Shown one piece after another: positions 24,305 through 32,206 of a stretch of DNA of 64,000 bases (position 1 is its first letter; each line of letters begins with the position of its first letter). The notes below the pieces were generated by a model, which was not told where the DNA came from, made no database searches, and saw only the letters and a list, made by a program, of their open reading frames with translations. Origin of the DNA: Chitinophagales bacterium (GTDB lineage Bacteria; Bacteroidota; Bacteroidia; Chitinophagales; JADIYW01). Where the stretch lies: assembly GCA_020636535.1 (NCBI GenBank), contig JACJXT010000011.1:186001-250000 (forward strand), read 5' to 3'. The translations under genes and the position numbers were made by a program.

Positions 24305-26077
24305 ATGTTTAAAAATGTTTTATACTTAACAGCTATTTGTATTTCATTAATTGCCGTTTCTTGTAAAGGGAATAGAGGCGGAAGCTCTAATGAAACTTAC
24401 AAAGACCAAGTTGTTCTTCACACATTGTCAGACTTTAAAGGATTAAATCCAGTTACGAGTTCTGATGCACAAGCACAAGCGGCTTTAAAAAATGTATATC
24501 AAGGTTTATTAGATTATAACTTTGAGAATTTAAAATTAATTCCAGTTTTGGCAACTGAAGTTCCTCAAATGGTTCAAAAAAATGGAGGTGTAGAAGTTAC
24601 TTACGAAATAAGACCAGAAGCTGTTTGGGACAATGGAACACCAGTTACAGCAGATGATTATATATTTTCGTTAAAAGCATGTATTGTGCCTAAAGTAGTA
24701 AATGAACATATTTCCTCTTTAGAAGATGTAGTAGATGTTATAAAAGATCCTACTAACAATAAAAAATTTACAGTAGTATTTAACAAAACATCTACACAAG
24801 TTTTAGATGCATCTGGTTCTGATGTTAGACTAATGCCAGAGTATGTTTTCGATCCAAAAGGAGTTTTAAAAAAATATACTATTGCACAATTACAGTTAGC
24901 GAATAGTCCAGCAGAAAATGATCCAGCAATTATAGAATTTGCTAATTTTTTTAATGGAGAGAAAGCGAATAGAGACCCAAAATTTGTAGATGGTAGTGGT
25001 GCATACAAATTAGAAAGTTGGGTTACCGACCAAAGAATTGTGTTGGTAAAAAAAGATAATTGGTGGGGCGATAAATTAGAAGGCACCAACCAGTTTTTTG
25101 ATGCTTATCCTAAAAAATTAGTTTATGAAGTAATTAATGACTTTAATACAGCATTAACGGCTTTAAAAGATGAGAAATTAGATGTAATCTATGTAACACC
25201 AGTTAAAGATTATGTAGAGTTAGACAACTCGTCTAAGTTTAAAGAAAAATTTTCTAAATCAGAGCCAGATATGTTATCTTATCAGTACATAGGTATTAAT
25301 ACGAGAGATAAAATTTTAAGCGACAAAAAAGTAAGACAAGCCATTGCTCATTTGGTTAATGTAGACCAAATTATAGACAAAGTACTTTATGGTAATGGGT
25401 TTAGAATTGTTGGACCAGTACTTAAATCATCTAAAGAAGATTATAACAACGATTTAAAACCAATACCGTATAATGTTGAACAAGCTAAAAAAATGTTAGC
25501 AGAAGCTGGATGGAAAGATACTGATGGTGATGGAATTTTAGATAAAGTGATTAACGGACAAAAAACTGATTTCAAAATTAGATATGATTATAACTCTGGA
25601 AATCCTATTAGAGAGTCTGTAGGATTGTTTTTACAACAATGGTTAAAACAAGCAGGCATTGAATTAGAAGTTAAAGCCATGGATTGGTCTTTATATTTAG
25701 ATGAATTGAAAAAAGGCAACAGCCAATTGTTTTATGGTGCGTGGGTAATGGATCCAAGACCTTACGATTTTACACAAATTTGGCATACTTCTTCTAAAAA
25801 TGGAGGTTCTAACTATACTGGTTTTGGTACTGCAGAAACCGATAAAATGATTGAAGACATCAGAACAGATTTAAATCCAGCTACAAGAGCTCAAAAAATC
25901 AAAGATTTCCAAACCATTCTACAAGACGAAACGGCTTATATTTTCTTATACGGTCAGAACTTTAGAAATGTGGTACACAAAAGATTTGAAAATATTAATC
26001 CAGGACCAGTTTATCCAGGATATTGGGAAGCAGGTTTTAAAGTAAAAGATGGTTATAAAGTAGAAGGAAAAGAATAA
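24305..26077 (+). CDS. ABC transporter substrate-binding lipoprotein, peptide/nickel type (SBP_bac_5)
   Basis: A 590-residue binding protein. The signal ends LIAVSC (Cys20), so it is a lipoprotein. The family 5 layout is clear: VLHTLSDFKGLNPVTS at the mature N-terminus, YEIRPEAVWDNGTPVTADDY near 98, VRQAIAHLVNVDQIIDKVL near 345, and GAWVMDPRPYDFTQIWHT near 480. AGWKDTDGDGILDK near 400 looks like a calcium-binding loop, as in some homologues. The family delivers oligopeptides, dipeptides or nickel complexes to a permease. A strong terminator follows it, yet the two cognate permease genes come next on the same strand. Confidence 0.93.
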   Translation: MFKNVLYLTAICISLIAVSCKGNRGGSSNETYKDQVVLHTLSDFKGLNPVTSSDAQAQAALKNVYQGLLDYNFENLKLIPVLATEVPQMVQKNGGVEVTYEIRPEAVWDNGTPVTADDYIFSLKACIVPKVVNEHISSLEDVVDVIKDPTNNKKFTVVFNKTSTQVLDASGSDVRLMPEYVFDPKGVLKKYTIAQLQLANSPAENDPAIIEFANFFNGEKANRDPKFVDGSGAYKLESWVTDQRIVLVKKDNWWGDKLEGTNQFFDAYPKKLVYEVINDFNTALTALKDEKLDVIYVTPVKDYVELDNSSKFKEKFSKSEPDMLSYQYIGINTRDKILSDKKVRQAIAHLVNVDQIIDKVLYGNGFRIVGPVLKSSKEDYNNDLKPIPYNVEQAKKMLAEAGWKDTDGDGILDKVINGQKTDFKIRYDYNSGNPIRESVGLFLQQWLKQAGIELEVKAMDWSLYLDELKKGNSQLFYGAWVMDPRPYDFTQIWHTSSKNGGSNYTGFGTAETDKMIEDIRTDLNPATRAQKIKDFQTILQDETAYIFLYGQNFRNVVHKRFENINPGPVYPGYWEAGFKVKDGYKVEGKE

Positions 26078-26106
26078 AATACTTCTTCTAAACCAGCCAA
26101 TAATAT

Positions 26107-26139
26107 ATGTCCTACCATTAAGTGTAGGACATTTTTTTT
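26107..26139 (+). terminator. Rho-independent terminator after the binding-protein gene
   Basis: Nine-base-pair perfect stem ATGTCCTAC (26107-26115) with GTAGGACAT (26124-26132), eight-base loop, and an uninterrupted T run to 26139. Confidence 0.85.
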
Positions 26140-26167
26140 AGACCTATCAAAATTCAATGTTTAATTG

Positions 26168-26175
26168 TACTTTTG
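26168..26175 (+). promoter_or_regulatory. -7 element (TACTTTTG) of the permease genes
   Basis: Exact TAnnTTTG, placed after the terminator and ending four bases before the permease ATG at 26180. This would restart transcription for the permeases with almost no leader. Confidence 0.5.
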
Positions 26176-26179
26176 TGCT

Positions 26180-27598
26180 ATGTTTAAGTACATCATTAAG
26201 AGAATTTTCATTTTCTTACCAACAATATTTATCATCTCTTTGCTAACATTTATGTTGAGCGTAAGTGTTCCTGGAGATCCTGTAGAACAAATGCTAAGCT
26301 CTAATACAGAATCTGGTTCTGTACAAAATGCACTAGCATCAGAACAAGCGTACATTAAAAAAAGACAAGAATTGGGTTTAGACTTGCCAGTTTTCTATTT
26401 CTCTATTTCTAATGAAGCAACGCCGAAAGACTTACACTTAATTCCTAAAAAATTTCATCGAAATAATTTATCTAGATTAATTGCTCAGTACGGAAATTGG
26501 ACACTCATAGACAAATACTATCAGTCTATTAAACAACTAGAATTTGCTACGCTAGAAACCAAAAGAGATTCTGCCAATGGCGATGCAATTATTGCAATCA
26601 AAGACAACATATATCAACTGTACATTAACGACAATAATAATGTAATTCAGTCATCGATAAGCAAAATTCAAAATCAAACAAAAAAAGATAGTTCGTTATT
26701 GGCAATCAACAAAGCATTGCTTACTGTTAAAAATAATTACCAAGAATTAAGAGATAATCCTACACCAATAAAATATAAAACACCAACCATACATTGGTAT
26801 GGTACACAATGTCAATACCATCAATGGATTACCAAATTTATGAAAGGCGATTTTGGAATTTCTTATAAAGACGGTCGACCTGTAAAATCTGTTTTATTAG
26901 ATGCTGTAAGATGGACAGTTATTTTAAGCATTATTTCAATAATATTAACTTATTTAATTTCTATTCCATTAGGTGTGGTTTCTGCAGCTAAAAAAGGTTC
27001 AAAAACCGATCAAACTATTTCTACCATTTTATTTTTACTATACTCTTTACCAAGTTTTTGGGTAGCAACACTATTAATTATGTTTTTTGGAGGTGGCGAT
27101 TTCTTAAACTGGTTTCCTGCGTATGGTGTAGGACAAATTGAAAGTGGTATGAGTTTTATGGAAAAATTTGGCATTAGAGCATATCATTTAGTATTGCCTT
27201 TAATTTGTTATACTTACGGAAGTTTGGCTTACATTTCTAGACAAATGCGTGGAGCTATGGTCGATACACTTTCGCAAGATTATATACGAACTGCTAGAGC
27301 AAAAGGACTAAATCAAAGAACAATATTGTGGAAACACGCTTTTAAAAATTCACTATTGCCAATAATAACTTTGTTTGCTAGTGTATTTCCATTAGCAGTA
27401 AGTGGAGCAATTGTACTAGAAATTATTTTCTCTATTCCAGGAATGGGAAAACTGGCGTACGATGCTTTAGTAGCGAGAAACTATCCAATTGTATATTCGG
27501 TAGTTATGTTTTCGGCAATTTTAACTTTAGTAGGATTTTTAGTAGCAGATATTTTATATGCATTAGTAGATCCAAGAATATCTTATAATAAAAAATAG
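26180..27598 (+). CDS. ABC transporter permease, DppB/OppB type, with large insertion
   Basis: A 472-residue inner-membrane permease. After a first helix (IFIFLPTIFIISLLTFMLS, residues 8-26) a polar region of about 190 residues precedes the remaining helices. The C-terminal core holds the permease fold with the EAA-type loop YIRTARAKGLNQRTILWKHA followed by FKNSLLPII, which contacts the ATPase, and ends VADILYALVDPRISY, typical of DppB. Usual DppB proteins are about 310-340 residues, so the insertion adds over 100, mostly helical and charged. A TTG start at 26165 would add five residues; the ATG at 26180 is preferred. The second permease gene follows after two bases. No ATPase gene is found nearby. 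Confidence 0.93.
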   Translation: MFKYIIKRIFIFLPTIFIISLLTFMLSVSVPGDPVEQMLSSNTESGSVQNALASEQAYIKKRQELGLDLPVFYFSISNEATPKDLHLIPKKFHRNNLSRLIAQYGNWTLIDKYYQSIKQLEFATLETKRDSANGDAIIAIKDNIYQLYINDNNNVIQSSISKIQNQTKKDSSLLAINKALLTVKNNYQELRDNPTPIKYKTPTIHWYGTQCQYHQWITKFMKGDFGISYKDGRPVKSVLLDAVRWTVILSIISIILTYLISIPLGVVSAAKKGSKTDQTISTILFLLYSLPSFWVATLLIMFFGGGDFLNWFPAYGVGQIESGMSFMEKFGIRAYHLVLPLICYTYGSLAYISRQMRGAMVDTLSQDYIRTARAKGLNQRTILWKHAFKNSLLPIITLFASVFPLAVSGAIVLEIIFSIPGMGKLAYDALVARNYPIVYSVVMFSAILTLVGFLVADILYALVDPRISYNKK

Positions 27599-27600
27599 AA

Positions 27601-28959
27601 ATGGGAATATTAAATCATTTAAAAGGAATTAAGTTTTCAAAAGGGAATGCTAAGCATTTTAAAAATGAGCTTAGTCCTACGCCTACTAAAAACTCTGAAG
27701 CATATTGGGCTTTTGTAAAACGACAATTTAATAAAAACAAAAGAGCTGTTTTTTCTTTGTATTTAGTTGGTTTTATGGCTTTCATAGCTCTTTTTGCCGA
27801 TTTTATTGCTAACGAAAAACCTATTTACTGTAAGTATAACGATAAAAGTTACTTTCCAATTCTTATAGATTATGGTGTGCAGTTAGGTATAAAAAAATGG
27901 CCAAAAGATTTACAAAATATCAATTGGATTGATACCGATTTTCAAAAAGTTGTTCGTCCACCAATTCCATATTCTGCTACAACACAAGATATTATAAATG
28001 CTGGTTTTGTATCTCCATTTGAAAAACAAGATGTTCCATCTGTTCGTTGGCGACATTGGCTAGGAACTGAAGCACTTGGTCGAGATGTTTTATCTGCTTT
28101 AATTCATGGTACTAGAATTGCTTTTGCAGTAGGCATTGTGTCTATGTCTATTGCTTCGTTAATTGGTATTATTTTAGGTGCTTTGGCTGGTTATTTTGGC
28201 GATAACAGAATACTCATTTCTAGAGCAACAGCTATTATGCTTTTACCAGGAATTATTTTTGGTTGGTTCTATGCCTTTTCTACGCGTAGCTATATATTAA
28301 GCGATAGTTTAAAAGTTTCTGGTTTAAAATTCTTAGGCAATTTACTACTCAGTTTTGTCATATTTTTTGGTGCCATTATTTTGTCTTGGTTGGTAGGAAA
28401 ACTACTACAATTCATTCCTTGGTTCAAGAAAAAAATTGCAGTCCCAATGGATATTATCGTTCAACGATTAATAGAAATTCTAGTATCTATTCCAAGATTA
28501 TTCCTAGTAATTGCCATAGTGGCCATTGCAAAACCAAGTATATTTTTAGTAATGGTTGTTATTGGTTTAACATCATGGACAGGTATTGCCAGATTTATAA
28601 GAGCAGAGTTACTAAAAGTGCGTTCTTTAGAATACATAGAAGCAGCAGAAGCACTAGGTTATTCTAGAAAACGAATCTTATTACGACATGCTATTCCAAA
28701 TTCATTGTCATCAGTATTAATTGCCATAGCTTTTGGTATTGCATCAGCTATTTTAATAGAATCTTTCTTGTCTTTTATAGGATTAGGAATTCCGCCTGAA
28801 ACTTTATCATGGGGAAAATTGTTATCATTAGCAAGAGGTGGAAAATCGCAATTATGGGTTGCAATATTTCCAGGAATGGCTATCTTTATTACTGTAACTT
28901 TGTTTAACTTAATAGGTGAAGGTTTAACAGATGCTATTGATCCAAAACAAAAAAGATAA
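27601..28959 (+). CDS. ABC transporter permease, DppC/OppC type
   Basis: A 452-residue partner permease starting two bases after the previous stop. It has the N-terminal OppC_N helix (FSLYLVGFMAFIALFADFIA is near 50-70), a long polar segment up to about residue 160, then the WLGTEALGRDVLSALIHGTR signature of DppC proteins. The EAA loop is EYIEAAEALGYSRKRILLRH, and the end reads NLIGEGLTDAIDP, as expected. It is longer than the usual 280-310 residues because of the periplasmic segment and an added helix pair near 210-290. With the binding lipoprotein it should import peptides or a related solute; ATP-binding subunits must be encoded elsewhere. Confidence 0.93.
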   Translation: MGILNHLKGIKFSKGNAKHFKNELSPTPTKNSEAYWAFVKRQFNKNKRAVFSLYLVGFMAFIALFADFIANEKPIYCKYNDKSYFPILIDYGVQLGIKKWPKDLQNINWIDTDFQKVVRPPIPYSATTQDIINAGFVSPFEKQDVPSVRWRHWLGTEALGRDVLSALIHGTRIAFAVGIVSMSIASLIGIILGALAGYFGDNRILISRATAIMLLPGIIFGWFYAFSTRSYILSDSLKVSGLKFLGNLLLSFVIFFGAIILSWLVGKLLQFIPWFKKKIAVPMDIIVQRLIEILVSIPRLFLVIAIVAIAKPSIFLVMVVIGLTSWTGIARFIRAELLKVRSLEYIEAAEALGYSRKRILLRHAIPNSLSSVLIAIAFGIASAILIESFLSFIGLGIPPETLSWGKLLSLARGGKSQLWVAIFPGMAIFITVTLFNLIGEGLTDAIDPKQKR

Positions 28960-28960
28960 T

Positions 28961-30436
28961 TTGAAACTAAAATTATATATATTATTACTGTCTTTTTTTG
29001 TAGTAACTCAGCTACAAGCACAGAAAATTTATAAGTCGGCACAAGAAAAAATTCCTAGTAAATATTTAGACTATGAAATTTTAGGAACGAATAAAATAGG
29101 AACAGTCATTCACTATTTTGGAGATAATAATGAACACGAACTAGCTATTTTAGATGATAAACTCAATACAGTATATAGAAAAGAAATTCCTATACAAGAT
29201 AAAAATATAAGTGTAGATGAGTTTTTATTAACCGATGATAATATTCTACTTTTCTATACAGTAAAAGAAAGCAATAGAGAGCATTTCTTAAAAATGCAAG
29301 TCATCGACCAACAATTAAATCTTAGTAAAAAAGCATATATCATAGATTCTGTAGCTACAGATTACAATTCAGACCAAAATTTTTATGTTCGTTATTCTCC
29401 AGATAAATCTAAAATAGTTTGCTTTACTATTTTGTCTAAGAAAAATAATTTTTTTGTACGATTTAATATTCTCAACAGCAATCTTAATATAATAGGTAGA
29501 AATGTATTTACTATTCAAGATAAAAATAATATCTACTTAAAATCTTTTCGTTTAAGTAACCAAGGTAATGTATTAGCTGTTTTTGCTCATAAAAACAATT
29601 GGTCGTCAGATGAATACGACTACGAAAAATTTACTACGATGGTGTACAATCTGCAAGAGAAAAAAATTGCAGAAGCAGAAATCAGTGGAATGCATAAAAG
29701 CTATAAAAATTTAGTTACAGATGTTAATCTAACAGAAGAAACAGCATATATTATTTGTGGTTATAAAGACTATGAAAATAAATCGGATATTGGTTTTTAT
29801 TTTAAAATAATAAATATATTAACTAACGAAACTATTTCAGAACAATACATGGCTTTGAAAGAAGAAGATTTAAAGCTCTCTAAAACTTTCGATTTTAAAA
29901 ACTGGAGAGATAATGTGACTACACTAAAAATTAAAAAAGTTATTCCAAGAAGCGACGGTGGTTTTATTTTTGCAGCAGAAGGCGAAATGATTTATACTAG
30001 CATTTTACAATCTGGAAATAGTACATTTAATAATTACAATCCATATTTTTCAGATCCATATGTTCGTTACTCTAATAAATATCAATTTAATGATGTGTTG
30101 GTGTATTCTATCAATCCAAACGGAACAATAGATTGGCAAAATACAATAGTAAAATCTCAAGTAAGCGAAAACGACAAAGGTTGGTATTCTTCTTTTGCTT
30201 TTTTCGAAGCACAAAATGCCATTAAATTTTTATACAACGAAGATATTTCGAGCAACGGAAATTTTATAGACTATACCATTAATCCAAATGGTTTGTACAA
30301 AAGAGAAAGTTTGTTAAATGCACATAAAGAAAAACTAAACTTAGTAACCAATAAAGCATTACAAACCGATGGAAATACAATTATTATTCCAAGTGAAGAA
30401 AAAAGAATAAGACAATTTATTAAAATTGTGTACTAA
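28961..30436 (+). CDS. Exported protein of unknown function, 491 aa
   Basis: A secreted protein with a clean signal peptide (KLKLYILLLSFFVVTQLQAQ) and mature start KIYKSAQEKIPSKY. I chose a TTG at 28961, one base after the permease stop, because it gives a compact signal; an ATG at 28931 is in frame but adds ten polar residues and overlaps the permease gene by 29 bases. The mature part shows repeated beta-strand units with aromatic residues and Asp/Asn turns (YDYEKFTTMVYNLQEKKI, then GGFIFAAEGEMIYTS), suggesting a beta-propeller-like fold, but I recognise no family. It probably acts in the periplasm or outside; its position after the permeases may be only transcriptional. Confidence 0.8.
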   Translation: MKLKLYILLLSFFVVTQLQAQKIYKSAQEKIPSKYLDYEILGTNKIGTVIHYFGDNNEHELAILDDKLNTVYRKEIPIQDKNISVDEFLLTDDNILLFYTVKESNREHFLKMQVIDQQLNLSKKAYIIDSVATDYNSDQNFYVRYSPDKSKIVCFTILSKKNNFFVRFNILNSNLNIIGRNVFTIQDKNNIYLKSFRLSNQGNVLAVFAHKNNWSSDEYDYEKFTTMVYNLQEKKIAEAEISGMHKSYKNLVTDVNLTEETAYIICGYKDYENKSDIGFYFKIINILTNETISEQYMALKEEDLKLSKTFDFKNWRDNVTTLKIKKVIPRSDGGFIFAAEGEMIYTSILQSGNSTFNNYNPYFSDPYVRYSNKYQFNDVLVYSINPNGTIDWQNTIVKSQVSENDKGWYSSFAFFEAQNAIKFLYNEDISSNGNFIDYTINPNGLYKRESLLNAHKEKLNLVTNKALQTDGNTIIIPSEEKRIRQFIKIVY

Positions 30437-30440
30437 TGTG

Positions 30441-30448
30441 TAGGTTTG
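30441..30448 (+). promoter_or_regulatory. -7 element (TAGGTTTG) upstream of the DUF6427 gene
   Basis: Exact TAnnTTTG in the 52-base gap, 40 bases before the GTG start. A TTG at 30426-30428 lies only 12 bases upstream, too close for a standard -33 element. Confidence 0.3.
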
Positions 30449-30488
30449 CTCTTTGCAAAATCAAATCAAACAACAATAAACTTACAGC

Positions 30489-31460
30489 GTGATTTTACAA
30501 CTAAAATCAAAAAATCCTTTAGCAATCACTATTTTGGTAGTTGTCTTTTTACTATTAAAAACACCTTTCTTTTTTTATCAATACGATGTACCAACAAATC
30601 CAACCAATAATTGGTGGACAACAGTAAGCTTTATCTCAATCAATAATTTTTTATTAGAATTTGTATTCGCACAACTCATTATTATTATTCAAGCAATTTG
30701 GCTCAACTACTTATTTAATGTCAACGGATTTAATAAAGAATTTTCATTCGTTCCATTGCTGTATTTTATCATAGCATCTTGTATTTTTCCAAGCTATAAT
30801 GTATTGTCTGCTTATCATTTTATCAATCTTACTATTCTTGTTTTGCTACAATTATTATTTGCACTAAGTACAAGCATCAATAAATCAATCTGTTTGCTCA
30901 TTGGTATTGTCATCGGATTAATCATACTACAACTACCATCGTTTGTAATTGGAGTACCAATAGTTTTTGCAGCAATTTTTATTGTAAAACCATTTCAAGT
31001 AAAAGACTATTTACTCATTTTCTTTGGAATGTTACTGCCATTATATTTTGCATTTAGCATCTGTTATATTTTTGATATTGCTTTTTTTATTGATAATTTT
31101 TCAATCTTTCCTTTTCAATTCATCAGTTTCACTAAAAACTATTTTCAATACATACCATTAGCACTAATGGCATTGTATGTAATTTTTAGTTTTATAAGTT
31201 TAAGAGGCGTCATGTTTGCTACTAGTGTAAAAACAAGAAAAAACCTAACAGCATTTCATGTATTTAGCATGTCATTATTAGCAACAGCAATATTTACTTA
31301 TACCAACGATACCACTGTTTTTTCAATATTATTGATACCAATTACAGTGTACAATAGCTTTTTAATGCTACGAATGCGTTTGCCAAAATGGAGAACAATT
31401 TTACACTATGCACTATTATTAACAATAATTATAAGCCATATACTCTATATTTTTTATTAA
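30489..31460 (+). CDS. DUF6427-family integral membrane protein
   Basis: A 323-residue membrane protein with about nine helices, starting at GTG. The N-terminal LKSKNPLAITILVVVFLLLK and the overall spacing of aromatic-rich helices match the DUF6427 group found in Bacteroidota; I make this call from memory of the family's N-terminal pattern, not from a search. Function is unknown. It sits 35 bases upstream of purQ on the same strand. No enzymatic motif is visible. Confidence 0.75.
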   Translation: MILQLKSKNPLAITILVVVFLLLKTPFFFYQYDVPTNPTNNWWTTVSFISINNFLLEFVFAQLIIIIQAIWLNYLFNVNGFNKEFSFVPLLYFIIASCIFPSYNVLSAYHFINLTILVLLQLLFALSTSINKSICLLIGIVIGLIILQLPSFVIGVPIVFAAIFIVKPFQVKDYLLIFFGMLLPLYFAFSICYIFDIAFFIDNFSIFPFQFISFTKNYFQYIPLALMALYVIFSFISLRGVMFATSVKTRKNLTAFHVFSMSLLATAIFTYTNDTTVFSILLIPITVYNSFLMLRMRLPKWRTILHYALLLTIIISHILYIFY

Positions 31461-31466
31461 TTCTTG

Positions 31467-31474
31467 TAAGTTTG
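31467..31474 (+). promoter_or_regulatory. -7 element (TAAGTTTG) of purQ
   Basis: Exact TAnnTTTG in the gap before purQ, 21 bases from the ATG. No clear -33 element. Confidence 0.35.
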
Positions 31475-31495
31475 ATTTCAATTTAAACTCAGAAG

Positions 31496-32197
31496 ATGAA
31501 ATTTGGCGTTGTTACATTTCCAGGTTCAAACTGCGATCACGATATAGCTCATGTTTGCGAAAAAGTAATGCAAGCAGAAGTCAGAATACTTTGGCATAAA
31601 GATACTGCTTTACAAGATTTAACAACCAACGACTGCATCATGATTCCTGGTGGTTTTTCTTATGGCGATTATTTAAGATGTGGTGCTATTGCAAGATTTT
31701 CACCAATCATGGAAAAAATTATAGAACATGCCAATAATGGTGGTTTTGTTTGGGGAATTTGTAACGGATTTCAAATCTTATGCGAAGCACATTTATTACC
31801 AGGTGCTTTGCTACGAAATAAAGACCAACGATTTATTTGTCAAAATCAGTACATCACTACAACCAATACAACTACACCACTTACCAAAAACCTTACACCA
31901 AACCAAGCACTAAGCATTCCAATTGCACATGCAGAAGGCAGATATTTTGCCGATGATGCTACACTACAACAACTACAACAAAACAATCAAATAATATTTC
32001 AATATTGCGATGCCAACGGAAACATCACAGACGAAAGCAATCCAAATGGTTCGGTAAATAATATTGCAGGAATTTGCAATGCCAATAAAAATGTATTTGG
32101 TATGATGCCACATCCAGAAAGAGCTGCCGAAACTATTTTAGGAAACAAAGACGGAAAATTATTGTTTGAATCATTATTAGATATTGTTCATGCTTAA
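31496..32197 (+). CDS. purQ: Phosphoribosylformylglycinamidine synthase subunit PurQ
   Basis: A 233-residue class I glutamine amidotransferase. It starts [16 protein letters not shown], the PurQ opening, has the nucleophile Cys in [12 protein letters not shown] near residue 86 and the His-Glu pair in [10 protein letters not shown] near the end. It supplies ammonia to PurL for step four of purine synthesis, in complex with PurS. A separate PurQ implies that this organism has the small-type PurL with PurS rather than the large fused enzyme. purL and purS are not in the window. dsbD begins nine bases after its stop. Confidence 0.95.
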   Translation: MKFGVVTFPGSNCDHDIAHVCEKVMQAEVRILWHKDTALQDLTTNDCIMIPGGFSYGDYLRCGAIARFSPIMEKIIEHANNGGFVWGICNGFQILCEAHLLPGALLRNKDQRFICQNQYITTTNTTTPLTKNLTPNQALSIPIAHAEGRYFADDATLQQLQQNNQIIFQYCDANGNITDESNPNGSVNNIAGICNANKNVFGMMPHPERAAETILGNKDGKLLFESLLDIVHA

Positions 32198-32206
32198 ACA
32201 ATAATT

